Assembly: GCA_964636325.1 (NCBI GenBank)
Contig: CAZWRV010000012.1
Coordinates: forward strand, 1-64,000
Origin: CAZWRV01 sp964636325
GTDB lineage: Bacteria; Verrucomicrobiota; Lentisphaeria; Victivallales; GWF2-50-93
Direction of reading: 5' to 3'
DNA: 64,000 nucleotides
Part shown: positions 9,389-18,664 of the stretch, one piece after another
How the letters are laid out: every line of letters begins with the position of its first letter
Numbering within the stretch: the stretch's first letter is position 1
Position numbers and translations under genes: made by a program
Notes under the pieces: model-generated
The model's input: the letters and a program-made list of their open reading frames with translations, nothing else
Told to the model about the DNA's origin: nothing
Databases searched by the model: none

Positions 9389-10021
9389 TCACATCCTGAA
9401 GTCGACATAGAACTCGGTGCCGAGGCCCAACGGTTTGACATAGGAAACATGTCCGTCGACGAAGGAGGCGTTTCCGCCGTTGTTGTGGCGTAGGCCGATG
9501 TCTCCGGGCAGGACAAAGAACAGCGAGCCCAGTCCGGCCCAGCCGTCGTGGCACAGGCATCGTCCTCCGAACGTGTCCGCAATGAACACCGACTTCGACG
9601 GGCTTTTTACTTTGGAAAATTTGACGAAGCCGTCCGGGAGCCCGGTTATACCGTAGGAACCTCCGTAGCACGAATACCAGTTGTTGCCAATGGTGATGCC
9701 CTCTGTCCATGATGTCGGGAGATTCGGGAAGGCCGGGCAGCGCCCGTATTCGCCGAGATTGCCACCGAAAGTAACACCGGCTGCCATCGGCAGGTAGTTG
9801 TTGGCGACAAGTCCGGGACGGAAATAGGCGGCGATGTCATTGTAGTCCGAGGCATAGTTTATGTAGGCGAGCATCTGCTGCTTCTGGAAGCTCAGGCAGC
9901 TTGCGGCCTTGGCCTGGTCCCTGGCCTTCTTCAGCGCCGGCAGCAGCATTGCCGCGAGTATCGCGATGATTGCGATGACCACTAGGAGCTCAATCAGTGT
10001 GAACGCTGCGGATTTTTTCAT
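9389..10021 (-). CDS. Pseudopilin-like protein with type IV prepilin motif
   Basis: 210 residues. The leader MKKSAA is followed by [20 protein letters not shown], the prepilin processing and N-methylation motif. The C-terminal half has the H-X9-DG-type signature seen in this family ([20 protein letters not shown]). GGAGGTG precedes the ATG. It sits between a secreted DUF6067 protein and a GH36 enzyme, the usual position of these proteins in Lentisphaerota sugar loci. An envelope or surface role, perhaps substrate binding, is inferred and not shown. No pilus assembly genes are in the window. Confidence 0.87.
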   Translation of the reverse strand: MKKSAAFTLIELLVVIAIIAILAAMLLPALKKARDQAKAASCLSFQKQQMLAYINYASDYNDIAAYFRPGLVANNYLPMAAGVTFGGNLGEYGRCPAFPNLPTSWTEGITIGNNWYSCYGGSYGITGLPDGFVKFSKVKSPSKSVFIADTFGGRCLCHDGWAGLGSLFFVLPGDIGLRHNNGGNASFVDGHVSYVKPLGLGTEFYVDFRM

Positions 10022-10089
10022 AGATACACCTCCATAAACACGGTTTATAATTGTCTCTATATTTTAACTTTATCGAGTTTTATGATTTG

Positions 10090-10132
10090 CCGACCGCAGT
10101 CGGTCGCGGTCGACAGCAATCGATTGCAGTCG
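10090..10132. repeat. Tandem palindromes in intergenic region
   Basis: A 14-base hairpin (CCGAC-CGCA-GTCGG, 10090-10103) is followed by a 22-base near-perfect palindrome, CGACAGCAATCGATTGCAGTCG minus its outer bases, at 10111-10132 with central ATCGAT and one mismatched pair. No T-run follows on the minus strand, so it is not a canonical terminator. It could be a transcript-end structure for the DUF6067 gene ending at 10275 or a protein-binding site. The rest of the 10022-10274 gap also holds a hairpin GACGG/CCGTC at 10167-10185 and CCGAGC-TGGT-GCTCGG near 10232-10247; no gene was seen. Confidence 0.5.
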
Positions 10133-10274
10133 TAACCCCTAAATTTCTTGAAGCTCGATTCCTTTCGACGGAGGGTTGAGCCGTCTGCCGCACCGTAGTC
10201 ATACAAAGGCGGGAGTATAAGCTTGCAGCCGAGCTGGTGCTCGGCGCTTCCAGGTTCGCGTCATAAGCCGTCAA

Positions 10275-13200
10275 TCACTCCTTTCCTATAAAGAAGTCTT
10301 TGTAATAGCTATAGAACTGGTACCGTTCCTGGTGCGACTCGTTCTGGAAGAGGGAGTTCGGTCCGGGCGCGCCGTGCCCGACGAACACGAATGCGGGCGC
10401 CTTTTCAAATCCTGCGCGTGGCTGTGTGTGAAGGCGCTTCCATGCGAACCCGTCGAGGCTGTAGTCGAACAAGATGCTCTCCGGGGTCAGGGTGATTTTC
10501 ACCCAGTTCTGGATTCCGGACAGTTCGCCTTCCTTGCGGAACCCGTTCTTGCCGCCGACGGCGCCATCGGCGGCGGTTTTTACGCCGTCCTGTCCGCTGA
10601 GGATGCGCACGTATGTGTCCTTGTCCCAGTAGAGTCCTAGCATCGGCTGGAAGCCCGGGCCGTAATGGCTGGCCGCGGCCTGGCGGATATTCACTTGGAC
10701 GGAACAATTGTCCTCCGGGATCGGACGGTAAATTGCCGCATAGGTCCATGTGCTCGAGAGGATGCGGAGGTGGCCGGCGATGCTGGTGAAAGTTTCCTTC
10801 TGCGGGCCGGGCAGGCTCCGTGCGAGCGGAGAAGCGATGGTTTGCCAGTCCTTCCGGAGCGCGCTGAAATCGTCCTGGAAAAGGATTTTCTTCGGAACGA
10901 GCCCCTTGCCGCGCCAGGGGTCGATCGGCGTGAATTCGTCCGGCGGCCCGAGCAGTATCAGGCGGTAGTTGTGGCGGTTGACGGTGAGATTGCGGATTTT
11001 TCCGTCTTCGAAGTCAAGCGTCGAAAACGCCTGCTCGTCGGTGGCGATCGCGCTGGGCGGCAGACCGAGCTGCCCGGTATCCACCTTGACGGTGACGTCC
11101 CGGTCCTCGTCGGAGAGGTTGCTTATCATAATGCGTGAGCGGCCCGGCCGTTTCCAAGCGGCGTAGAGCACGTCGGGTCCGCCTTTTTTGACCTGCACGA
11201 TCTTGCGAGTGTCCCAGTATGGGATGTATTCGCAGTCTGCCTCGTCCCAGCCGAACTTGTAACGGGGGTTCTTGGCCATCATGGTGCCGTATCGCAGGTC
11301 GAAGAGGCCGAGCACGGCTTCCGTGGAGTCCTTGCCCCACGCATAGAGATACTGCGGCATGGTTCCCCATTGGCGGCCCAGCGTGATGCGCAGGTTGGCC
11401 ATGCCCTTGCGGTTGTACCAGCGGTCGACGAAGTCCGGATCCTTGACCTTCTGGAAGTCTGGGTAGCCGCCGTTTTCTCCGTCGAGCCAGAAGTCGCACC
11501 AGCCGAGATAGCCGGCGATTGGCGCGTCGGTGATGTGCGCCTTCATGACCGGCGGCGTTGTGACGGACAGCCAATACGCCCTTTCGCGCTTTGCGAACTC
11601 GCGGTATTCCATCACCCAGTAGCCGGCGCGGACGCGGCCTTCGTCGTCGATCCAGCCGACGTCGTTGATGAGTCCGGGCCACGAGACGGCGAAGGTGTTG
11701 TCGTGGTACACGCCGGTCAGCCCCTTCTTGTCGTGCCACTGCTTGTATGCCCACAGGATGAAGTCGGTGTGCGACTTGTCCTGCACGAAGGAAAGCGGCG
11801 CGTCGATGTACCATTCGGCGGCGAAGTCGCGGACCATCGGCCCGTATGTCGGCTCGTCCTCGCCGATGCGGTCGGAGTTGAAGCAGAAGTATCGCCACCA
11901 TCTACCGTCCTTCTGCGCCTGCTCGTCGATATAGCGGACATGGTCTTCGGCGCGCTTGGACTTGGACTCGTCGAAGCAGTCGGTCCAGATCAGCGGCGCG
12001 TCGAAATAGTTCCAGCCGTAGTCCCGTTCCTTCTTCCAACTGCCTCCCTCCGGGCGCGGCTTGATGGGCGTGGCTTGAAGGCTGAACGTGACCTCGATGG
12101 GTTTCTTCAGTTCGCACGGAGCGTTCAGGAGATGCATGCGGAACGCGGTCTCGTCGCCTTGGCGTAGAACGTCGAGGCATGCTTTGTTCAGGTCGGTGGC
12201 CCATGTGCGGTCGTTGTTGCACATCCAGGCCACGCCGCGGTCCTCGTCGCCGATCCATACGGTGGGGAGGAAATTGCCGGCGACGAGCATGTTGCGGGCC
12301 GCGTCCTTAGAGTTCCAGATCACGCCGTCGGGCATCCCCTCGAAGTCGGCGAAGGTCTTGTTCTCCCGCATGTTTTCAGCCGAATGGTTGAAGAGCCGCG
12401 CGGCTTCGGTCGGCAGAGGGACTTCGACGCGGATGGAGTCGAGCGGAACCGCGCCTGTAGGAGTAAGCTTCAGATGTATCTTGTAGAATCCGTCGAGCTC
12501 GAGAGTGCCGCCGAGCTCCGCCTTAAGCCCATCGGCCTCGGCGCTGCCGGTCACATCGATCTGGACTTCGCTAATGCGTTTGACAGTTTTAGTCCCTTCC
12601 TTCCACGCAAGTTTTTTGCCGCCTGATTGGGCCACCAGCCTCACGGGGCCGGCGAGCACGTCGCGCACTTTTTCTCCGCGGCTCGGTTCCGGCTGGAGCG
12701 TCATGATTGACGATGGAAGCCCCAGTCCGGTGAATTGATAGTCCCGTCCCCAGGCGATCGCCTTGTCGCCGTCGACCTTGAGCGCCGGCCAGGGATGGAA
12801 CGCCTTGTCCGTGACGCCCAGGTTGTTGTTTTCCCACTCGTAGATTTTGCGTTCGAGAGTGACTTTGTCCTCGAACCCCAGCGGCTTTCCGGTATCCTTG
12901 TCCATGGCCTTTAACGTCACCGAGTATGTCCCTGCCGGCAGCGACCCTTTTGACACCTGCAGGATGGCCTGGCCGAAATCGTATGTGAAGTCCTTGATGG
13001 CGCCTGTGGCAAGAGGTGCGTCAGGCTTTTCACTTGTTACAGAGACGTCTACGCGCACCTTGGACTTGTCGCACGGCAGGTCGAGGATGTCGGCGGTCGC
13101 GAGTATCCGGCCGAAGCTCGGCGCCATGCGCGCCTTTGCGACGATCGGCCGTGGTTCCGTCTTGGGATACGGCACGGCGGCATTGTCCGTCTTGAAGGGC

Positions 13201-14207
13201 AGGCGGCGGTAGAACACGGTTTCGCCCTTGGCGGCCGTGATCCGGTAGAAGGCTATGCCTGCCGACTTTTCGGCGAGTGCGAACTGCACGGAAAAATCCT
13301 TGGTCTCGCCGGCGCCGAGCGCCAGAGTCTCGGTTTTGGAAAACAGCTCGGGGAACTTCTTGGTGTTGGGATCCTCCTTGTCGGCGGTCACGCGCACGTC
13401 GACGATGTAGGTTCCGGCGGTTCCAAGCGACTTGAGCCGGAGCTTCGGATCGAACTGGTGCTTCTCGAACTCACCGAAGCTCAGCCACTGGACGGCCGGG
13501 GCAGTGTCGTCGAAGATCGCCTTGACGCCCTTGCGGTCCACGATGCTCGCGTAGGCCGCCTCGTAGCCCCATGCGCCGCATCCGCCGTCGCGGCAGAAGT
13601 CGATGTCGAAGAAGTCGCCGTTGCCGGTCTTTGTGATTCCAAGCGTCGCGAAGGACTGAGACACTTCGGAGTACCAGTGGCCCGGTACGATTGTGTTCTT
13701 GAAGCCCCACTGCGGCGAATAGGCGGCGACGTCGCTGATGCCGATCTGCGGTGTGCGCTTGGTGTCGAAAATCGCGCCGCGCGGGTTGCCGCCGAACTGG
13801 ACGAACCACACGATGGCGCCCTTGTCGTGCGCCGGCATGAAGTATAATTCGACGGCGTTGTCGGAGCATACGCCGGTCGTGTCGCGGATGGCGGCGGTCA
13901 TACGCGGCCGCTCGCCTTCGCCGATGGGGTTGTCGTATGCGATGTAGATGCGCTCGGCGTCGCGCTTCACATAAACTATGGGTGAGTTGGGCACCGGATT
14001 CACGCCCATCCAGGATTTGAAGGCCCCTCCTAGAATCACGGCGTCATCATATTCGCCAGCCTTGAAGGTGCCGTCCACGGCCACGGGGGTTTTCGCGAGC
14101 GGCAAGCGGATTGTCGCCTGCTCTTCGACTTCCGTATCCGCAGACCACGCCGACGCACATGCCACTGCCACCGCGCCGAACAACGCACACATGGTTTTAC
14201 GCATCAT
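10275..14207 (-). CDS. Secreted DUF6067 (GH123_N-type) protein with CBM9/DOMON-like N-terminus
   Basis: 1310 residues with a signal peptide (MMRKTMCALFGAVAVACASA) and an AGGAGA ribosome site. Residues about 30-260 look like a CBM9/DOMON-type sugar-binding domain (PVAVDGTFKAGEYDDAVILG, YVKRDAERIYIAYDNP). The centre carries the DUF6067 hallmark around 470-520 (EWENNNLGVTDKAF, AWGRDYQFTGLGLPSS) and a barrel-like region with YGWNYFDAPLIWTDCFD, GVYHDNTFAVSW and ITDAPIAGYLGWCDFWLDG. The last ~180 residues form a concanavalin/LamG-like beta-sandwich (NWVKITLTPESILFDYSLDG). It probably binds and cleaves a polysaccharide outside the cytoplasm; the reaction is not known. Two paralogues follow upstream at 14423 and 20877. 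Confidence 0.82.
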   Translation of the reverse strand: MMRKTMCALFGAVAVACASAWSADTEVEEQATIRLPLAKTPVAVDGTFKAGEYDDAVILGGAFKSWMGVNPVPNSPIVYVKRDAERIYIAYDNPIGEGERPRMTAAIRDTTGVCSDNAVELYFMPAHDKGAIVWFVQFGGNPRGAIFDTKRTPQIGISDVAAYSPQWGFKNTIVPGHWYSEVSQSFATLGITKTGNGDFFDIDFCRDGGCGAWGYEAAYASIVDRKGVKAIFDDTAPAVQWLSFGEFEKHQFDPKLRLKSLGTAGTYIVDVRVTADKEDPNTKKFPELFSKTETLALGAGETKDFSVQFALAEKSAGIAFYRITAAKGETVFYRRLPFKTDNAAVPYPKTEPRPIVAKARMAPSFGRILATADILDLPCDKSKVRVDVSVTSEKPDAPLATGAIKDFTYDFGQAILQVSKGSLPAGTYSVTLKAMDKDTGKPLGFEDKVTLERKIYEWENNNLGVTDKAFHPWPALKVDGDKAIAWGRDYQFTGLGLPSSIMTLQPEPSRGEKVRDVLAGPVRLVAQSGGKKLAWKEGTKTVKRISEVQIDVTGSAEADGLKAELGGTLELDGFYKIHLKLTPTGAVPLDSIRVEVPLPTEAARLFNHSAENMRENKTFADFEGMPDGVIWNSKDAARNMLVAGNFLPTVWIGDEDRGVAWMCNNDRTWATDLNKACLDVLRQGDETAFRMHLLNAPCELKKPIEVTFSLQATPIKPRPEGGSWKKERDYGWNYFDAPLIWTDCFDESKSKRAEDHVRYIDEQAQKDGRWWRYFCFNSDRIGEDEPTYGPMVRDFAAEWYIDAPLSFVQDKSHTDFILWAYKQWHDKKGLTGVYHDNTFAVSWPGLINDVGWIDDEGRVRAGYWVMEYREFAKRERAYWLSVTTPPVMKAHITDAPIAGYLGWCDFWLDGENGGYPDFQKVKDPDFVDRWYNRKGMANLRITLGRQWGTMPQYLYAWGKDSTEAVLGLFDLRYGTMMAKNPRYKFGWDEADCEYIPYWDTRKIVQVKKGGPDVLYAAWKRPGRSRIMISNLSDEDRDVTVKVDTGQLGLPPSAIATDEQAFSTLDFEDGKIRNLTVNRHNYRLILLGPPDEFTPIDPWRGKGLVPKKILFQDDFSALRKDWQTIASPLARSLPGPQKETFTSIAGHLRILSSTWTYAAIYRPIPEDNCSVQVNIRQAAASHYGPGFQPMLGLYWDKDTYVRILSGQDGVKTAADGAVGGKNGFRKEGELSGIQNWVKITLTPESILFDYSLDGFAWKRLHTQPRAGFEKAPAFVFVGHGAPGPNSLFQNESHQERYQFYSYYKDFFIGKE

Positions 14208-14263
14208 CCCGATCTCCTGCTATATTATCTTATATCTTAGTTTTGAAATTCTATGCGTTAAGC

Positions 14264-14405
14264 GTTTACAAGTTCCAAACCTCCAAACACCAAATTCCAG
14301 ATAAACCTCAAATCTCAAACTTCAAAATCCAAACTCTGAATTGCGTCGTTTGGGTTTTGTGAATCGGAATTTATTTGTGATTTGGATTTTGGAACTTGGA
14401 ATTTA
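14264..14405. repeat. Degenerate inverted repeat (CAAAT/TTCCA-type)
   Basis: The left arm (about 14264-14335) repeats short CCAAA/CAAAT units such as CCAAATTCCAGATAAACCTC; the right arm (about 14348-14405) is the rough complement (GGAATTTATTTGTGATTTGG, then GGAACTTGGAATTT). Together they could fold into a long imperfect hairpin. It fills the gap between two DUF6067 genes (14208-14422). No gene is seen. A promoter for the gene starting at 14207 may lie at its left edge (ATAAGATAATATAGC on the minus strand). Confidence 0.55.
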
Positions 14406-14422
14406 GCTGCGGCTCCGCCGCT

Positions 14423-17400
14423 TTAAGGCAGCCTCCCCACGATGAAGTCGTCGAAGAAGCTGTAAAAGCTGTAATTCTCGTTGTATGAATCGTTCTGGAA
14501 CAGGCTGTTTCGGCCGGGCGCGCCGTGTCCGAGCAGGACATATGCGGGCGCGCCGCGGTAGCCGGTCCGCGGGCGGCTGTGGATCTTCTGCCACGCCTTG
14601 CCGTCGGTGCATGCATGGAACTCGATTTCGTCGGGCGCCAGAACGATTTTCACCCAGTTGACGGGGCCGGCTTTGGGCCCTGCCGCGTGGAACGGAGCCT
14701 GGCCGGCGCCTTCGCAGACGATCGCCTGTGCCCATGCTTCGCCCTCGGGGCCGTTGCGCTCCATGCCGGCGCGTATCCTCACCCAGCTTCCGTCGCTCCA
14801 GTAAAGGAACAGGCTTGGCCCGTAGCCGGGCCCGTAATTGTCGGTCGATTCGCCTATCTTCACCTGGACGGAGCAGAGATCCTGGTAGAAGCGCCTGTAG
14901 ATGAAGGCGTATTTGTAGCTGTCGTTGCGGATTCTGAGCCAGCCCTGCTTGCTGTCGAAGACAGTGAAAGGGGATTTGCCGCCCGCCGCGATTTTAGGAG
15001 AGGCGTTCATCAGCCAGCCGTTCGCGGCCTCCTGCTGCGGCGTAAGCTTTCCGGCATTGAAGGCGGCCAGCGCCTCCTTGAGAGAGTCTTCCTCCTGGAT
15101 CTCCTCAAAAGCTTTATCCTCCAAGGCGGAACCAGGAGCAGGATCTGCCGCCAGTGCATCGTCTGCGCCGGATGTCGGCGGAGCCTTGGACTTGGGAGCG
15201 GTGACGGCTTTGAGCGTATTGAAATCGTCGCAGAAGAATTCGATGCGCTGGACTGGCTGCAGCGAGCGCCCCTCTCCGGGATCATGCGCCGGGAACACGC
15301 CGGGCGCCGCCGCCAGGAGCAGGCGGAAGTTGTGCCGGTTGACTGGAAGGCTGACGATGGCTCCTTCCTGGCATGGCACGGCCGATCCGTCGAGTGCGTC
15401 TACCACGACGGCGTCCTTTGGCAGGCCCAGTATGTCGAGGTTCAACCGGAAAGACACGTTCCGATCCTCCTGGCTCAGGTTGCTGATCAGCAGGCGTGTG
15501 CGGCCGGGCCTTCGCCAAACCGCCGTCAGCACGTCCGGGCCTCCTGCGGTGATCACCAGCGGCCGCCGCGCGTCCCAGTATGGAATGAAAACAACGTCTT
15601 CCTTGTCCAGTCCGAAATCATATAACGCACGGCGCCCCATCAGGGTCAGGCCGTGCTCCAGATCGAACAACCCCTGCACCGCGTAAGTTGCGTCGGCCCC
15701 CCATGAATACAGATACTTCGGCATCGTCCCCCACTGCCGCCCGAGCGTGATCCGAAGGTTGGCCATGCCGGTCGGGCTGTACCAGCGGTCGACGAAGTCA
15801 TGGAAATATTTTTCCGGATGGTCGCTCTCGTCCTTTGCCTGCTCCGGCGTCAGATTGTTGTAGCCTCCGTTCTCGCCGTCGAGCCAGAGATCGAAAAGTC
15901 CGAGGTAGCCTATGGCCGGCGCGTCTGTCATGTGCGCATACATGACAGGAGCGGGACCGGCCTCAAGGAAGAGAGCACGTGCGCGCTTCAGCAGTTCGCG
16001 GCTGCCGAATGTATTGAACGCGGGGTGTATGCGCCCTGCCGCGTCGTTCCACGCCAAACCCGAGGGGAAATTTCTGGCGACAGGCGCGAAGGTGTTGTCC
16101 ATGTAAAACCCTTTGAGGCCGACCTTGTCGCGCCATTGTTTGTAGACCCACATGAGGAAGTCGCGGTGAGAGGGCGTGTGCAGGCCGCCCTCCCATTCGT
16201 CCTCGTTCGGTGCCACCATTGCATAATGGGAGTCGGATGACGATATGCGGTGGCTCTGCATGCAGAAATAGCGCCACCAGCGGTTCTGTTTTCGGGCTTC
16301 GTCGTCGGTGAACATCTTGGGCGCGTCTGCAGCCGAGTATGTCTTGAAGCACCCGTCCCAGATTACCGGCTCGTCGAAACAACTCCAGCCGTACGAGGCG
16401 ACCTGCTTCCAACTGCCGCCTTTCGGACGGGGGCGGACAGGAGTGGCCTGGAGAGACAGTGTCGCCGTCAACGGTTCCTCCAGTTCAGACGGACTGTTCA
16501 GGAGATGGATCCGCAGCACTGTCCGGCCGCCGCGCCGCACGAGGTCCATGCATGGCTTGCCGGGGTCGAGCAGCCAGCCGCGGTCCGTGTCGCACATGAC
16601 GGCCAGGCCGCGGTCGTCGTCGCCTAGCCACAGATGCGGCCAGAGGTTTCCGACGATCTGGCGTGCGCCTTTTTCAAGAACTTGCTCCGGCCTGATCGTG
16701 GTGCTGACGATGGAATTCCAGAGCTCGCCGTCGGGGCGGCCTTCGATGTTGAGGAAGGCCTTGTTGCGGCGCATGTCCTCGGCGCTGGCGTTGAAAAGAA
16801 TTGCCAGATCGTCCGGCAACGCCGCTTCAATGCGTATGGATTTAAGAGTTGTCGGAGTGGAAGGGATGAGCTTGACTGTGAATTTATACAGGCCGTCAAA
16901 TTCCAGCGATCCGTCAAGCCGGACTGAAATGCCGGGCGCTTCTGCGGAGGCCGTGATATCGGCCGCCGTCTCATCCCAGCGCCGGATATCCAATGCTGTG
17001 CCTTTCAGGGCAAGCAGGCCGTCTTTTCCTTCAATTACGAGCCGCACCGGTTCCGCCAGCAGATCTTTTTCAACGGCGCCCCGGCTGGGTTCAGGCTGGG
17101 TTGAACGGATCGCTGCAGGCAGCCCCAGCAGCCCGAATGTATACGTCCGTCCCCAGCACGTCACCGTCTGCCCGGCGACTTCCACGGGGGGCCAGGGATC
17201 CATTGCCTTGTCTGTTTTGCCGAAGCCGTTGTCTTCCCATTCGAAGCGAGCCCTCTCGAAACTGGCTGTTGTCTGGCGTCCGGCCCAGGTTGCCCGTATT
17301 TGGTAAGACCCCTCCGGCAGCGGGACCTGCAGGGGGAGTTGGACTGAAGCCATGCCGCCTGGCTGCGGGGGCGAGACGGTGGCGGTGGCGATCGTCTTGC

Positions 17401-18361
17401 CGCTGCCGTCAAGGATCTCGACCGACAGTTTCTTGTCGCCTGACGCTTCGATTGTTGACAGGTCGGCAAAGGCCAGCACGTTGTGGTCCGAAAGGCGGTA
17501 GACGGCGTATGCGCCGAAGGTGTCACGGGGCGCGAGCTGCTTTGGCAAGGCCAGCGCCTGCTCCCTCTGTGCGCCGCCGGCTTTGACCGCCTCGACATAT
17601 GTCCGGATTTCCTTGGGGCTCAAGGATCGGTTGTATACGCGTATCTCGTCGAAAAGAGCGCGCTCGCCGCACAGTTCGAAGGTGTTAGCCTTGTGAGCCT
17701 TTCCATTGAGCAGGTCTGAAAAAGGGCGGCGGGATATGGCTCCGCTGCGCAGGTACCCGTCGAAGAAGAAGGCCGTCCGGTCCCCGTTCCAGGTGAAGGC
17801 GCAGTGATGCCAGACATCCGGTTCGATCAGGTTCGGATAGGATACAAAAGCGGCCCCGGCCAGCACGTTCCAGTAATGCCCCTTGTCCTGGTTCATAATC
17901 GGCTTGGCGCTCTTGCCGAAGAAGTTCACGTAGAGCGGGCCGCCGCCGGGATCCAGCGTCATAAGGGTGCCGCCTTGAATAATGGTGTAGTTGAATCTGA
18001 CCCACCAGCTCAGCGTGCCGGTTGAAAAAGGAACGGCCTTGGCGACGGGGACGGCGATGGTGTTGCATGGAGCCGAGGCATGGCCGTCAATGGACTTGCC
18101 GGCCAATACGCCTGGACGTTCGACAGGTGCCGGAACATCGGTTTTCGGATCCGCCAGACCTGTGCCGGCAGGTTCTTTTGCATCCGCTCCGTCGATGCCG
18201 ATCTCGTCCAGCATGTCCTCGGCGCCGAACGTCTCGGCATAGCATACGCTGTCGCGCATAGCTTCCAGCGCGGCGGGATCGATTGCCTCGCCTGCGCGCG
18301 TGCCGACGGCGAGGACGGCCGCGAATACAATCGTAATTGAAAGAGCGCTTTTTGCGGGCAT
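14423..18361 (-). CDS. Secreted DUF6067 (GH123_N-type) protein with N-terminal LamG-like domain
   Basis: 1312 residues with a signal peptide (MPAKSALSITIVFAAVLAVG) and an AGGGGGCGGAG ribosome region. In contrast to its two paralogues, residues about 80-260 are a LamG/concanavalin-like domain (GTLSWWVRFNYTIIQGG, WHHCAFTWNGDRTAFFFDGY, DEIRVYNRSLSPKE) in place of the CBM9-like domain. The DUF6067 core is kept (DNGFGKTDKAMDPWPP, CWGRTYTFGLLGLPA, GLKGFYMDNTFAPV, TDAPAIGYLGLFDLWLDGEN). An extra Ala/Glu-rich linker (about 1060-1130) precedes the C-terminal beta-sandwich. A glycan-active extracellular role is inferred. Conserved upstream element B (18383-18440) lies just in front of it. Confidence 0.82.
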   Translation of the reverse strand: MPAKSALSITIVFAAVLAVGTRAGEAIDPAALEAMRDSVCYAETFGAEDMLDEIGIDGADAKEPAGTGLADPKTDVPAPVERPGVLAGKSIDGHASAPCNTIAVPVAKAVPFSTGTLSWWVRFNYTIIQGGTLMTLDPGGGPLYVNFFGKSAKPIMNQDKGHYWNVLAGAAFVSYPNLIEPDVWHHCAFTWNGDRTAFFFDGYLRSGAISRRPFSDLLNGKAHKANTFELCGERALFDEIRVYNRSLSPKEIRTYVEAVKAGGAQREQALALPKQLAPRDTFGAYAVYRLSDHNVLAFADLSTIEASGDKKLSVEILDGSGKTIATATVSPPQPGGMASVQLPLQVPLPEGSYQIRATWAGRQTTASFERARFEWEDNGFGKTDKAMDPWPPVEVAGQTVTCWGRTYTFGLLGLPAAIRSTQPEPSRGAVEKDLLAEPVRLVIEGKDGLLALKGTALDIRRWDETAADITASAEAPGISVRLDGSLEFDGLYKFTVKLIPSTPTTLKSIRIEAALPDDLAILFNASAEDMRRNKAFLNIEGRPDGELWNSIVSTTIRPEQVLEKGARQIVGNLWPHLWLGDDDRGLAVMCDTDRGWLLDPGKPCMDLVRRGGRTVLRIHLLNSPSELEEPLTATLSLQATPVRPRPKGGSWKQVASYGWSCFDEPVIWDGCFKTYSAADAPKMFTDDEARKQNRWWRYFCMQSHRISSSDSHYAMVAPNEDEWEGGLHTPSHRDFLMWVYKQWRDKVGLKGFYMDNTFAPVARNFPSGLAWNDAAGRIHPAFNTFGSRELLKRARALFLEAGPAPVMYAHMTDAPAIGYLGLFDLWLDGENGGYNNLTPEQAKDESDHPEKYFHDFVDRWYSPTGMANLRITLGRQWGTMPKYLYSWGADATYAVQGLFDLEHGLTLMGRRALYDFGLDKEDVVFIPYWDARRPLVITAGGPDVLTAVWRRPGRTRLLISNLSQEDRNVSFRLNLDILGLPKDAVVVDALDGSAVPCQEGAIVSLPVNRHNFRLLLAAAPGVFPAHDPGEGRSLQPVQRIEFFCDDFNTLKAVTAPKSKAPPTSGADDALAADPAPGSALEDKAFEEIQEEDSLKEALAAFNAGKLTPQQEAANGWLMNASPKIAAGGKSPFTVFDSKQGWLRIRNDSYKYAFIYRRFYQDLCSVQVKIGESTDNYGPGYGPSLFLYWSDGSWVRIRAGMERNGPEGEAWAQAIVCEGAGQAPFHAAGPKAGPVNWVKIVLAPDEIEFHACTDGKAWQKIHSRPRTGYRGAPAYVLLGHGAPGRNSLFQNDSYNENYSFYSFFDDFIVGRLP

Positions 18362-18382
18362 CTCCGCCCCCTTTGCTATTAA

Positions 18383-18440
18383 AGATATACTCCTTTAGAC
18401 TGAAAAATTTACATTCTGATTGCGGAGATTTCGGGAATTG
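18383..18440 (-). promoter_or_regulatory. Conserved upstream element, copy B
   Basis: On the minus strand the sequence ends GTAAATTTTTCAGTCTAAAG then GAGTATATC, about 20 bases ahead of the ribosome site of the DUF6067 gene at 18361. It aligns by eye with copy A ahead of the GH36 gene at 9214 (shared core TCAxAATG, AATTTxCAG, CTxAA, GAGTATA). It faces the same way relative to its gene, so it is probably a shared promoter or operator. Confidence 0.45.
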
Positions 18441-18582
18441 CTCCGTATTCTGAGAGGCCGCCGATACCGGGGTATCGAAGGCTCTCGAAGGGTGCGGAGC
18501 AAAACCGAAAGACCGCAACCGCCTTGCGGCGAGCATCTTTGGGGCGTGTTTTTCCGTTCCATCCTCGGACGACACTCATGCT

Positions 18583-18662
18583 GCCGCTCGGTCGGAACAA
18601 AAATATCCAATCCCAAGTCTTGCTCGTCAAAATGCCAATTTGCAGACCTGAATGAGTATATT
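18583..18662 (+). promoter_or_regulatory. Conserved upstream element, copy C, orphaned and inverted
   Basis: About 77 bases nearly identical to copy A (9241-9318), including GTTCCGACCGAGCGGC, but pointing right on the plus strand. It runs straight into the 3' end of the minus-strand GH36 gene at 18665, so no gene lies downstream in its own direction. Between B and C (18441-18582) I see no gene, only hairpins such as CGATACC-GG-GGTATCG. The arrangement suggests a rearranged divergent promoter region. Confidence 0.5.
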
Positions 18663-18664
18663 CT

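Noticed and set aside
9265..9402. Plus-strand frame ending [11 protein letters not shown] and matching the copy at 18.6 kb
   Set aside because: The paired copies keep this frame mostly intact, but it has no start codon or ribosome site and overlaps the upstream element and pseudopilin end; kept only as an alternative explanation.
10080..10274. 64-codon minus-strand frame
   Set aside because: Encoded by palindromic intergenic DNA, no ribosome site and no recognisable motif.
18087..18575. 162-codon minus-strand frame across the start of the DUF6067 gene
   Set aside because: Overlaps a gene with a clear signal peptide and ribosome site; the unique part lies in repeat-like DNA.
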